12,198 nt of DNA, from the NCBI GenBank assembly GCA_937895775.1, contig CALBLD010000318.1, forward strand, positions 1 to 12,198, in the 5' to 3' direction. The notes beneath the pieces were generated by a model, which was given only the letters and a program-made list of their open reading frames with translations, made no database searches and had not been told where the DNA came from. The position numbers were made by a program, and so were the translations under genes. Below, one piece after another: positions 1 through 7,415 of the stretch. The stretch is from an uncultured Clostridia bacterium (lineage in GTDB: Bacteria > Bacillota > Clostridia > Oscillospirales > CAG-272). Position 1 is the first letter of the stretch, and every line of letters starts with the position of its first letter.

Positions 1-1
1 C

Positions 2-1228
2 GCAGATGCCGCATATGCGACTGTTGCAGAATATGCCGCAAATGCCGCAAACGGCCTTAAGCTGACCGCAAACGGTGCCTCCGAGTACATCGTTACAATC
101 GACAGCGCAAAATTCTCCGCTGCAAGCTTTGCAAATTTCCTTCGTGACAATCAGGCATCTCTCGGCGCAGGCGTCGCATTTGTCAATGACGGAACCGAGG
201 TAAAGGCAACGAATCTTGAACTCGGCTACTACTTCGTTGCAGGCACGAGCGGTTCGGTCTGCGAACTTGTGACCGCAAAGCACGTCCATATCAGAGACAA
301 GAACGAGACCCCCGAAATCGAAAAAACGGTTGACGATTCGGACAGAACGGTAGAGGTCGGACAGCTTCTCACCTTTACCATTACCGGCAAGGTTCCTTCA
401 ACGGTCGGCTACACCGAATACAGATACGAGGTGACCGATAAGATGAGTGCCGGACTCACCTTCAACGACGATGTCCGCATCACCATCGGCGGTATCGACG
501 TAACCGAGGACATAACCGTTGACGACATCGAAAACGGCTTTGTTGCGCATTTTGACATGAAAAATTATCAGGACAAGGTCGATGCCGAGGTCGTCATCAC
601 CTACACCGCTACCGTAAATGAGGATGCTATCACACGCAATATCGAGACCAACACCGCAACTCTCGTATACAGCAATGATCCTTCCGACAAAACGAGCACC
701 GAAACCTCCACGGTTGAGGTCGATCTTTACTCTTTCAACATCGTGATCGACAAGTACAGAGTCGGTTCCGAGGAAACAAAGCTTCCGAACGCAAAATTTG
801 TTCTGAAGAACAGCGAAGGCAGATATTACAAATACAACACAACAGCCGGAAAGGTCGAATGGGTCGCAGACAAAGCCGATGCCGACGTGTCCGTTACCAC
901 TGTTGACGGCAAGGCTGCCTTCAACGGACTTGAAGCGAGTACATATTACCTCGAAGAGGTTGCCGCTCCGAGCGGATACAACCGCCTTTCGGGAGATATT
1001 GAGATCGTTATATACGACAAGGACAATGCAACCGTTGCCGGCAACGCATCGAATCCCTCAACCGTCGATCTTTCGCTTGCCGCAAAAGTCGCAAACGCTT
1101 CGGGTACGATCCTTCCCGAAACCGGCGGCATCGGCACAATAATCTTTATTGTTGTCGGCGCATTTGCCGTAATCGGTGCGGGAATCTTCCTTGTTACCAA
1201 CAAGAGAATCAGCAAGGAATCCTTCTGA
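2..1228 (+). CDS. Major-type LPXTG pilin (isopeptide-forming fimbrial subunit), 5' partial
   Basis: Surface pilus subunit, exported, linked into a fibre by a class C sortase and finally attached to the cell wall. The frame is open from the first bases, so the signal peptide and the start lie outside; 408 residues are visible. An N-terminal pilin domain (about residues 1-95) ends in HVHIRDKNETPEIEKTV. This occupies the place of the classical pilin motif, whose lysine accepts the sortase bond; here RDK (Lys codon 299-301) replaces YPK. A middle domain typical of isopeptide-forming fimbrial proteins follows (about 105-245), then a SpaA/prealbumin-like domain with an E-box (YYLEEVAAPSGY, Glu codon 956-958). 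The C-terminus is a complete sorting signal: LPETG (1112-1126), a hydrophobic helix and a basic tail. The GTG at 269 is internal, because clear pilin sequence continues upstream of it. The cognate sortase gene follows 149 bp downstream. The family assignment is firm; the role as main shaft subunit is inferred from domain order. Confidence 0.9.
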   Translation, partial: ADAAYATVAEYAANAANGLKLTANGASEYIVTIDSAKFSAASFANFLRDNQASLGAGVAFVNDGTEVKATNLELGYYFVAGTSGSVCELVTAKHVHIRDKNETPEIEKTVDDSDRTVEVGQLLTFTITGKVPSTVGYTEYRYEVTDKMSAGLTFNDDVRITIGGIDVTEDITVDDIENGFVAHFDMKNYQDKVDAEVVITYTATVNEDAITRNIETNTATLVYSNDPSDKTSTETSTVEVDLYSFNIVIDKYRVGSEETKLPNAKFVLKNSEGRYYKYNTTAGKVEWVADKADADVSVTTVDGKAAFNGLEASTYYLEEVAAPSGYNRLSGDIEIVIYDKDNATVAGNASNPSTVDLSLAAKVANASGTILPETGGIGTIIFIVVGAFAVIGAGIFLVTNKRISKESF

Positions 1229-1253
1229 TAGGGCAGTTACAGTTATATTGTCT

Positions 1254-1285
1254 TGCGTGGGCGGGATCACTTCCCGCCTCACGCA
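1254..1285 (+). terminator. First of two tandem hairpins between pilin and sortase (possible partial terminator or RNA processing site)
   Basis: A stem of 13 pairs with one bulged base: TGCGTGGGCGGGA (1254-1266) faces TTCCCGCCTCACGCA (1271-1285) across a short loop. It starts 25 nt after the pilin stop codon. The only U-rich stretch after it is the short ATTTTG at 1291-1296, separated from the stem by five bases. It is therefore at best a leaky terminator, and could instead protect the 3' end of the pilin message. Confidence 0.55.
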
Positions 1286-1307
1286 GGCGCATTTTGCTCC
1301 GAAGCGG

Positions 1308-1345
1308 ACAGATCCGAAAGACCGCACGTGGTCTTTCGGGTCTGT
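1308..1345 (+). other. Second tandem hairpin upstream of the sortase gene
   Basis: ACAGATCCGAAAGACC (1308-1323) and GGTCTTTCGGGTCTGT (1330-1345) form a 16-bp stem with one G-U pair and a 6-nt loop. Weaker pairing extends it outward to about 1299-1354. No U-tract follows, so it is not a standard intrinsic terminator. It ends about 20 nt before the sortase ribosome binding site (AGGAG, 1365-1369). Likely roles are setting pilin to sortase expression ratios or stabilising a processed end. Confidence 0.5.
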
Positions 1346-1377
1346 ATGCTCCGGAAAAAGAAACAGGAGATGATACC

Positions 1378-2223
1378 GTGAGAAAGCGCAAAGCCATAAC
1401 TCTGACACTGCTCGGCGTGTTTTTTATCGGTCTGTCCGTCCTGCTTTACCCGTCTGTCAGCAGTTACTGGAACTCGGTAACCCAGTCAAAGGCGGTCGTC
1501 GATTACGATACGATAGTCAAAAGCCTGTCGCCGAAGGACTACTCCTCGGTATTTGAAAAAGCCGAAGACTATAACAGAAGGCTTGCGGAGCTTGATTTTC
1601 CGCTTTCCGATTACACAAAGCTTGAAGGCTACAACGATTGCCTCAATATAAACGGCAACGGAATTATCGGCTACATAGACATAGACAAAATTCAGGTGAA
1701 ACTGCCCATCTATCACGGTACAAGCCATTCGGTTCTGAACCGTGCCTGCGGGCATATCGAAGGCAGCAGCCTCCCGGTTGCGGGAAAAGGCACACATGCC
1801 GCTCTCTCGGCGCATCGCGGACTTCCGAGTGCAAAACTCTTTTCGGACATCGACAAGCTGGATGTGGGCGACACCTTCCGCATTACCGTGCTTGACAAGA
1901 CATATATTTACGAGATCGATCAGATAAAAACGGTAGTACCCGACGATGTAGGCGATCTGCTGATCGATAATGACACGGAATACTGCACCCTTGTCACCTG
2001 CACGCCATACGGTATCAACACACACCGTCTGCTTGTGCGCGGACACCGCATCGAATCGGAGGATCTGCGAAGTCTGAATGCGGTATCCGAGGCATTTATC
2101 ATTGACAGGCTCATCGTAACGCCGATAGTGGCTCTGCCGATGATCTTTATTCTGATGCTGTATGTTTTCTTCAAACCGGCAAAGAAAAAACTTCCGATCA
2201 ACGAGGACGGAGAACTGATATGA
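1378..2223 (+). CDS. Class C (pilus-type) sortase
   Basis: Membrane transpeptidase that cleaves pilin sorting signals between Thr and Gly and joins them to a lysine of the next pilin. The GTG start at 1378 is chosen because AGGAG lies 8 nt upstream; the frame stays open further upstream through a hairpin but has no site there. The protein has 281 residues. It has an N-terminal membrane helix (about 6-27), a sortase barrel, and a second hydrophobic helix near the C-terminus (about 245-266) with a basic tail, the layout typical of class C. Catalytic residues are visible: His146 in SAHRGLPSAKLF, Cys208 in TLVTCTPYG and Arg217 in NTHRLLVRGHR. The DP[WF] lid motif of streptococcal class C enzymes is not evident before the barrel. 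The stop overlaps the next pilin's start (ATGA), indicating one operon with translational coupling. Confidence 0.95.
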   Translation: MRKRKAITLTLLGVFFIGLSVLLYPSVSSYWNSVTQSKAVVDYDTIVKSLSPKDYSSVFEKAEDYNRRLAELDFPLSDYTKLEGYNDCLNINGNGIIGYIDIDKIQVKLPIYHGTSHSVLNRACGHIEGSSLPVAGKGTHAALSAHRGLPSAKLFSDIDKLDVGDTFRITVLDKTYIYEIDQIKTVVPDDVGDLLIDNDTEYCTLVTCTPYGINTHRLLVRGHRIESEDLRSLNAVSEAFIIDRLIVTPIVALPMIFILMLYVFFKPAKKKLPINEDGELI

Positions 2224-3167
2224 AACGAAAAACCTACCTGATTGCAAGTCTGATACTTGCCGCCGTGATGATATTTTCGGGTTCGATGGCGATAACTGCC
2301 GCATCGACGACCGACGCGGTCGAAAAGGTCGAACTGCGCAACGATTGCAGACTTGACATAACCTATTCCTCGTCCGGCACCGCTTTTGTCGGGCAGGAAA
2401 TAAAACTCTGGCATATTGCGGACATTACCGCGGACGCAGATTACACGCTTGCGGGAAGCTTTGAAAATTATCCGATAACCGTGACCGGCACCTCATCACA
2501 GGTCGAATGGGACGAAATGACGGTCACACTTAATTCGTACATTCTTGCGGACGGTATTCTGCCCGATCATACCGCAAAGACCGACGAAAACGGAAAGGTT
2601 TTATTTGAAAATCTCACTGCGGGCATCTATCTTGTCGGTTCGATCCGCACAGAGAAAGACGGGAAGAATTATATATTTGAGTCCTTCCTTGCCGCCGTCC
2701 CGGGTGTGGATAACAACGGAAAATGGCTCTACAATGTCTCGGCAAATCCGAAAATGAGCGAAAACACCCCGTCAAATGGCGTAATCGAATACAAGGCGGT
2801 AAAGATATGGAAGGACAACGGCAAAGACCGTCCCGACAGCGTGGACATTGAAATATTCAGAGACGGCATCTTGCAGGAAAGCGTCACACTCGGCAGTGAA
2901 AATGACTGGACGTATACATGGACGACCGTAGACGACGGCAGTGTATGGAGCGTGACCGAGAAAAAGGTGCCGAACGGTTACAGAGTCGGAATACAGAAAA
3001 ACGGGGACACATTCAGCATCACAAACACAAAAAAGTCTCCCGACGAGGATGTACCGAAAACGGGTGACACGACCGGCAGAACCCTTTGGATACTGCTGAC
3101 GGCAGTGTCCGGCATGGCACTTGCGGCGGTCGGCTTGACGCAAAGGAAGAAATACCGTGAAGAGTAA
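2220..3167 (+). CDS. Minor/basal pilin with Cna-B domain and VPKTG sorting signal
   Basis: Exported pilin-like surface protein of 315 residues. The ATG at 2220 overlaps the sortase stop and has GGAG at 2209-2212. A signal peptide covers about residues 1-28. Residues 35-180 form a pilin N-terminal domain ending at YNVSANPKMSE, where NPK (Lys178) stands where the pilin-motif YPK lysine would be. Residues about 188-271 form a Cna-B domain starting at KAVKIWKDNGKDRP, with an E-box-like VWSVTEKKVPNGY (Glu247), so an internal isopeptide bond is plausible. The sorting signal is VPKTG (278-282), then a helix (289-306) and a basic tail. It is smaller than the upstream pilin and has a different pentapeptide, which suits a basal or tip subunit. 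That role is inferred; membership in the sortase-anchored pilins is clear. Confidence 0.9.
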   Translation: MKRKTYLIASLILAAVMIFSGSMAITAASTTDAVEKVELRNDCRLDITYSSSGTAFVGQEIKLWHIADITADADYTLAGSFENYPITVTGTSSQVEWDEMTVTLNSYILADGILPDHTAKTDENGKVLFENLTAGIYLVGSIRTEKDGKNYIFESFLAAVPGVDNNGKWLYNVSANPKMSENTPSNGVIEYKAVKIWKDNGKDRPDSVDIEIFRDGILQESVTLGSENDWTYTWTTVDDGSVWSVTEKKVPNGYRVGIQKNGDTFSITNTKKSPDEDVPKTGDTTGRTLWILLTAVSGMALAAVGLTQRKKYREE

Positions 3168-3735
3168 AACGGTATCGCTTATAGCAGTTTCGCTCGGTAT
3201 TCTGCTGATGATCCTGTCGGCGGTAATGCTTACCGTGCGGCAGATACAGAAAGCGAAAGCGGACGTCGATATTGCGGCGGTTGTCGCAAGGATGGAAAAA
3301 GCTATGCCCGGGCGTTCGGCGGGAATCATCGAAAAACGAAGCGACATCGGCATGCCGTCGATCGAAATCGACGGCACCGATTTTATCGGACTTCTGGAGC
3401 TTCCGGGCAGAAATACCGTTCTGCCGGTGGGAGCAAAGTGGGATGCCGCCGGACTCGGGTTCAGACCCGCAAGATATCTCGGCAGTATTTACGACGGCAC
3501 GCTTATTATCGGCGGGAGATATGAAAGCGGCGGCTTTGACTTTGCGGACAAACTTGAGATCGGCGAGGAAATAACCTTCACCGACATGACAGGCAGACTG
3601 TTCAGGTATACGGTAAACAGAATACGCCACTCGGACAACGCAAAAACCGAAACTCTGAAGAGCGGAGATTATGATCTTACCCTGTTCGTGAAGAAGGACA
3701 GCCGATTCCTTATAATCGGTTGCAAGGCGGCATGA
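3157..3735 (+). CDS. Sortase-like membrane protein lacking catalytic His and Cys (predicted inactive sortase homologue)
   Basis: A 192-residue protein starting at GTG 3157 (GGAAG at 3145-3149), overlapping the minor pilin by 11 bp. One N-terminal membrane helix (about 6-27) is followed by an extracellular domain aligning with small Firmicutes sortases: IGLLELPGRNTVLPVG, LGSIYDGTLIIGGRYESGG, FTDMTGRLFRYTVNRI and DYDLTLF. In active relatives, as I recall the family, the GG segment reads AGHN and the stretch after LTLF reads TCTYGGR(T/S)R. Here Gly120 sits at the His position, Lys179 at the Cys position and two residues are missing, while Arg183 may correspond to the catalytic Arg. Cys189 is at a non-catalytic position. 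The frame is intact and overlaps its neighbour, so this looks selected, not decayed. A scaffold or accessory role in pilus assembly is inferred; no reaction is expected. Confidence 0.8.
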   Translation: MKSKTVSLIAVSLGILLMILSAVMLTVRQIQKAKADVDIAAVVARMEKAMPGRSAGIIEKRSDIGMPSIEIDGTDFIGLLELPGRNTVLPVGAKWDAAGLGFRPARYLGSIYDGTLIIGGRYESGGFDFADKLEIGEEITFTDMTGRLFRYTVNRIRHSDNAKTETLKSGDYDLTLFVKKDSRFLIIGCKAA

Positions 3736-3788
3736 CAATATAAAGCGCGGAAAGCCGCAATCGGCATATTATAAACATTTCCGATAAT

Positions 3789-3828
3789 AAAAGACAGATA
3801 TATGAAAAAACATATATCTGTCTTTTTT
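3789..3828. terminator. Bidirectional intrinsic terminator between convergent units
   Basis: AAAAGACAGATATATG (3789-3804) and its perfect complement (3811-3826) form a 16-bp stem with an A6 loop. The T-run at 3823-3828 completes a terminator for the pilus operon on the + strand. Read on the - strand, the A-rich left foot gives TCTTTT, so it also serves the 917-residue gene, whose stop codon is at 3831-3833. That gene has practically no 3' untranslated region. Confidence 0.9.
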
Positions 3829-3830
3829 CT

Positions 3831-6584
3831 TCAGGTAAACAACCCGTTTTCTATTACCGAAACGACCGCTCCTCTTTCGTTGTTTTTATTAAGCGTTACC
3901 GTATATATAACATAAAGTCTGCCGCCGCTTTCGTATGCGCAGGGGTATGACCACTGATAGCCGGCGTTTAATTCTTCGGAAAAGCCGTCCTGCAAAACAC
4001 AGCCGCCGTCAAACAGAACATCTCTGCCGGAGCTGAAGAAAATACAAAGTTTTTTGCGGTTTGCTCCTATGTTGCCTGTCACGTAATTTCTGCCGTCCGA
4101 CAGCGTTCCCGAGTAGATCTTTGAGCTTGAAAACGGAATGTCCGAGGCAAACGGTCCCTGCCAGCTCTCGCCGAAATCCTCCGATAAGAATACAATCGGA
4201 ACATTTCTTTGGTCGTTCCGGCAAAAGGCATAAATCCTGTTTTCATTCAGAATAAGAGATACCTCGGGGTGTATAAATTCGGAATTGTCGGGCAGCTCTT
4301 TTTTGTCGGTGATATTTATTATTCGCCAGTCGGAATCGATTTTGCCGCTGTCAGAAATCATTACCGCGGGAATCTGCGGAAAACCGTCAGGCTCTGCGAT
4401 TCTTCCCGGCATTATAAGTTTGCCGTTACTCATTTTATAAATATTGGTATTCAGCTTAAACGGAATGGGTTTTGACCACGACCGCTCGAAATTGTTCGTT
4501 TTTTCGTTATAGATATACAAATCAAGCGAGTGCATGTGATCGGCGGACACCATCCGATTAAGAAACATATAGAGCCTGCCGTCCTCTTTGCCGAACACGG
4601 GAGGACAGTAGAGTATTTTGCCGCTCTTGTCCTCGACGACGGTTACCGGCTCGCTCCAGCTTTTTCCGCAGTCATCCGATACCGAAAATCTTATGGGCGT
4701 GCGCCCCGTAAGCTCCGCTTTTTCATTGTTATACCATGCGGCAAAAAGTCTGCCGTTATATTCGGTTATTGCCGCCTCGTGCAGAAATTTAAATTCATCG
4801 CCGGGTTTTGCGACAAAATAAGTCTTTATGCTCCCGTTTTTTTCGATACCGTTTATATCACAGGCACAAAGGCGACATTCGGGCAGCATGCTTTTAAGTA
4901 TGGCGTCCTTTTCCTCGAGTCGGGTCTCACGCAGAAGCGCGCGGTATGCTTCGGGTGCGATTTTCTCGCTGATTTTAAAGATTTCGGAAAAATAGCTCGG
5001 GTTTTCAAACCCACATTCAAGTGCTATATCGGTAATCTTTGAGTTGCCGTTTACAAGCATCTCCTTTGCTTTTTCGATCCGCTGATAATTTTTCCATTCG
5101 GTCAGCGTCATGTTTGTGATTTTTTTAAATTCGTGGCACAGATAGTATTTGCTGACATTCATATCTGCGGCGATTTCTTCAAGCGGAGTGTTTGAAAAAA
5201 GCTTGCTCCGTATATACTCCTTGACCTTTGAAACAAGCTCGGTTTCGGTGTTTTTACAGTCGGTTGCCCCGCGTATTGTTTTAACTATTTCGCGAACTGC
5301 TTTTTCCTTGCTTTCACTTCCGTTTTTAAGCGCATCGATATAATTATCCAGCCTTCTGCTGTCCATTTTATACATGTTCATGCAGTTGATTCCGAACTGC
5401 TCAAAGAGAGTATAAATTATATCGTCGGCACTTTTGCCCGCAAAACGCCTTACTATTTCGGCATCCGAGCAGCGTTTTATTTCATTATACGGATTTGTGC
5501 TTTCCGCACTGTACCTGCCGAGTTTTGAGGCAACCCCCTTGAGGTAACTGCCGCTGTTTACGAGCTTCCCCGCAATTATATCCTCTTCGGTTATTTTTGC
5601 CGTAAGGATTTCACGCGCGCAGCCGTAAGCGTCTTCGAGCCTGTTCTTGAACGCGCCTCTTTCGCGGTCATAGGTGATGTAAATATATCCGTTTGACTCT
5701 GCCGCGTCGGGGTAGGAGACATCGCTCCTTTCGTCAAGCATCAGCTTATATTTCCAGCTTTTGCCGTTATCCTCCGAAAGCATTGCCGTAAGATTGTTTC
5801 TGCCGACGAAGTTGTAATGATTTACGAGCAATATCCGTCCCGAGCGCAGCCTGCGGATGTGAAACCTTGAACACGGTCCGCCGAGCCTGCTGTCGCGAGC
5901 CTCCGTCCAGCTTCTGCCGTTATTATATGAATAGGATACCGCAATGCCGTAATTTGTGCGGATAAGCATTGCAAGAAGATTATCATCAAGTTCGATAATC
6001 ATATGCTCGTCAAACGCACGACCGGGCGCATCGACACCGCCGAGTTTGCAAAAGCTTTTTCCGTCGTCGCGGCTCAGGTACGCAAACGCCTTTTTATCGG
6101 GGTCGGTTGAGTATTTTTTATATACAAATACATTTTCAGCCCAGACCGCAACCGGAAACAGCCATTCACCGTTTTTCAGAACAACCGGCTTATTCATCAT
6201 AACATCGTTGCCTATTTTAAAAACCCCGCCCCATTTCAGCACATCCGCGTCGGGATTGTCGCATACTGCAGCATATACCGCGTTATCGGGCGAACAGCTC
6301 CATGTAAACCACAGCCTCTTTAAGGGATCTATCCATAAGCATGGATCAAAACAGCGATGATCCTCAAGGAAGGCGGCGGCAACAGGCTCCGAAAAATCCA
6401 TTCCGTCATCCGACTTTACAAGAATGACGTAATTTCCGATCTCTTCCCTTGTGCCTCCCGAGTAAAATGTCAGAAAAACACGACCCTTTTCGGTCACTTC
6501 TATGCTCGGTATACCCTGCCATATTCGGTTTTCCGAATAAAATCTTTTTAAATCATCAGGATTTGTGCAAAGCATCTGCGTCAC
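3831..6584 (-). CDS. Sialidase-type propeller / AraC-type HTH / sialidase-type propeller fusion regulator
   Basis: A 917-residue protein without signal peptide or membrane helices, so cytoplasmic. Residues about 15-345 form a BNR/sialidase-superfamily propeller with Asp-box motifs (SDDGMDF, SRDDGKSF, SYNNGRSW, SEDNGKSW). They also carry conserved polar segments of one BNR_2 branch: FDPCLW, MMNKPVVLKNGEWL, FDEHMI, LIRTNYG, VSYPD, YDRERG. Residues about 350-446 are a helical linker. Residues about 448-552 are a complete AraC DNA-binding domain with two helix-turn-helix units (LEEIAADMNVSKYYLCHEF; ITDIALECGFENPSYFSEIF). Residues about 590-915 form a second propeller (SDDCGKSW, SEDFGESW). The start is GTG 6584 or ATG 6575; both fit the promoter, and a stop at 6591-6593 excludes earlier starts. 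Transcription control by AraC-type binding is well supported. Glycan sensing or hydrolysis by the propellers is inferred. Direct repeats upstream suggest autoregulation. Confidence 0.9.
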   Translation of the reverse strand: MTQMLCTNPDDLKRFYSENRIWQGIPSIEVTEKGRVFLTFYSGGTREEIGNYVILVKSDDGMDFSEPVAAAFLEDHRCFDPCLWIDPLKRLWFTWSCSPDNAVYAAVCDNPDADVLKWGGVFKIGNDVMMNKPVVLKNGEWLFPVAVWAENVFVYKKYSTDPDKKAFAYLSRDDGKSFCKLGGVDAPGRAFDEHMIIELDDNLLAMLIRTNYGIAVSYSYNNGRSWTEARDSRLGGPCSRFHIRRLRSGRILLVNHYNFVGRNNLTAMLSEDNGKSWKYKLMLDERSDVSYPDAAESNGYIYITYDRERGAFKNRLEDAYGCAREILTAKITEEDIIAGKLVNSGSYLKGVASKLGRYSAESTNPYNEIKRCSDAEIVRRFAGKSADDIIYTLFEQFGINCMNMYKMDSRRLDNYIDALKNGSESKEKAVREIVKTIRGATDCKNTETELVSKVKEYIRSKLFSNTPLEEIAADMNVSKYYLCHEFKKITNMTLTEWKNYQRIEKAKEMLVNGNSKITDIALECGFENPSYFSEIFKISEKIAPEAYRALLRETRLEEKDAILKSMLPECRLCACDINGIEKNGSIKTYFVAKPGDEFKFLHEAAITEYNGRLFAAWYNNEKAELTGRTPIRFSVSDDCGKSWSEPVTVVEDKSGKILYCPPVFGKEDGRLYMFLNRMVSADHMHSLDLYIYNEKTNNFERSWSKPIPFKLNTNIYKMSNGKLIMPGRIAEPDGFPQIPAVMISDSGKIDSDWRIINITDKKELPDNSEFIHPEVSLILNENRIYAFCRNDQRNVPIVFLSEDFGESWQGPFASDIPFSSSKIYSGTLSDGRNYVTGNIGANRKKLCIFFSSGRDVLFDGGCVLQDGFSEELNAGYQWSYPCAYESGGRLYVIYTVTLNKNNERGAVVSVIENGLFT

Positions 6585-6606
6585 CCACTTTCATAAATAT
6601 ATAATA

Positions 6607-6635
6607 TTTATAGCATTTTGCCGCGCTTTTGTCTA
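6607..6635 (-). promoter_or_regulatory. Sigma-A-type promoter of the sialidase/AraC fusion gene
   Basis: Reading the - strand, TAGACA (6635-6630) is followed after 17 bp by TATAAA (6612-6607). Transcription would start near 6600, leaving a leader of about 16 nt to GTG 6584 or 25 nt to ATG 6575. Confidence 0.65.
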
Positions 6636-6640
6636 TAACA

Positions 6641-6680
6641 CGATTGCTTTATTGAAATCCGGGCGACGGTTTTATTGAAA
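6641..6680 (-). repeat. Direct repeat pair, candidate AraC-type operator
   Basis: CGATTGCTTTATTGAAA (6641-6657) and CGACGGTTTTATTGAAA (6664-6680), given on the + strand, match at 14 of 17 positions. They are offset by 23 bp, in the same orientation, and sit immediately upstream of the -35 box at 6630-6635. AraC-family dimers typically bind tandem half-sites of about this size just upstream of the -35. The second copy overlaps the tail of the ogt terminator, which may explain part of its T-rich content. Confidence 0.5.
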
Positions 6681-6712
6681 AACGGTCTGCAAGGACAGAC
6701 TTACAGACCGTT
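6678..6712 (-). terminator. Intrinsic terminator of ogt
   Basis: On the - strand, AACGGTCTG (6712-6704) pairs with CAGACCGTT (6689-6681) across a 14-nt loop, and the T-run continues through 6678. It lies about 55 nt beyond the ogt stop codon, in the right orientation for that gene. Confidence 0.75.
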
Positions 6713-6767
6713 GAATTTCGGGTGGTGTGTCGGGGCGGTGACAAGTACTTTTCCGACAGGACGTGAT

Positions 6768-7382
6768 TTACAGTGCAGTGCCTTTTTTCGGAACAAAAAG
6801 CCGACTCATATCGGCATGTTCAAGCTCAAGCAGCCTGATTTTTTTGTCAATACCTCCGGCATATCCGGTCAGACTTCCGCCTGTTCCCACAACACGATGG
6901 CAAGGGATGATAATCGAAATCTCATTATGACCGACAGCACCCCCGACCGCCTGTGCCGACATCTTTTCAACCCCCGTCTTTTTTGCAAGCTGTCTTGAAA
7001 TATCTCCGTATGTAACGGTCTTGCCGTAAGGAATCCGCAAAAGAATTTTCCAGACCTCCTGCCGGAACTCAGAACCAATGGGGTGAAGCGGGGGCATAAA
7101 ATCCGGTTCTTCCCCGCCGAAATAAATATCGAGCCAGCGCACAGTCTCCGCGAGTATAGGTGTTTCCTTATCCGTATGCTCCGCAGGGAGATTGTCGGCA
7201 AAATACTTTTCTCCGTCGAACCAAAGCCCCGTCAGCCCGACGTCATCCGCTGCGAGCAGAATCCCGCCGATCGGAGAGCTGTATTTCCGTGTATAAATCA
7301 TTTTTGCGCGGTCAATATTCCCGATACCTTGTTTATCTTTTTGCCGCAGACAGAAATTCTCCGTTTCTCTGTATTCGGACAA
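6768..7382 (-). CDS. ogt: Methylated-DNA-[protein]-cysteine S-methyltransferase
   Basis: Suicide repair protein that moves alkyl groups from O6-alkylguanine to its own cysteine. The C-terminal domain is complete: the DNA-binding helix region (FRQEVWKILLRIPYGKTVTYGD) and the active site IIIPCHRVVG, with the acceptor cysteine at residue 161 from this start, followed by GTGGSLTGYAGG. The N-terminal ribonuclease-like domain begins at MIYTRKYSSPIGG. The start is uncertain. ATG 7301 gives the usual length (177 residues) but has no ribosome binding site. TTG 7382 gives 204 residues and has GGAGG (7395-7391) 8 nt upstream plus a matching promoter 35 nt away, so it is preferred here. The gene is monocistronic, with its own promoter and terminator. 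Confidence 0.93.
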   Translation of the reverse strand: MSEYRETENFCLRQKDKQGIGNIDRAKMIYTRKYSSPIGGILLAADDVGLTGLWFDGEKYFADNLPAEHTDKETPILAETVRWLDIYFGGEEPDFMPPLHPIGSEFRQEVWKILLRIPYGKTVTYGDISRQLAKKTGVEKMSAQAVGGAVGHNEISIIIPCHRVVGTGGSLTGYAGGIDKKIRLLELEHADMSRLFVPKKGTAL

Positions 7383-7415
7383 TGCTGTCACCTCCGATCG
7401 GCAAACGCCGAATTT

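Noticed and set aside
1486..2304. 272-codon open frame on the - strand opposite the sortase
   Set aside because: Antisense to a clear class C sortase and the start of the pilin; no domain, start site or signal of its own.
3019..3738. 239-codon open frame on the - strand opposite the pseudo-sortase
   Set aside because: The + strand frame has sortase-family sequence, a membrane anchor and operon overlap; the antisense frame has none.
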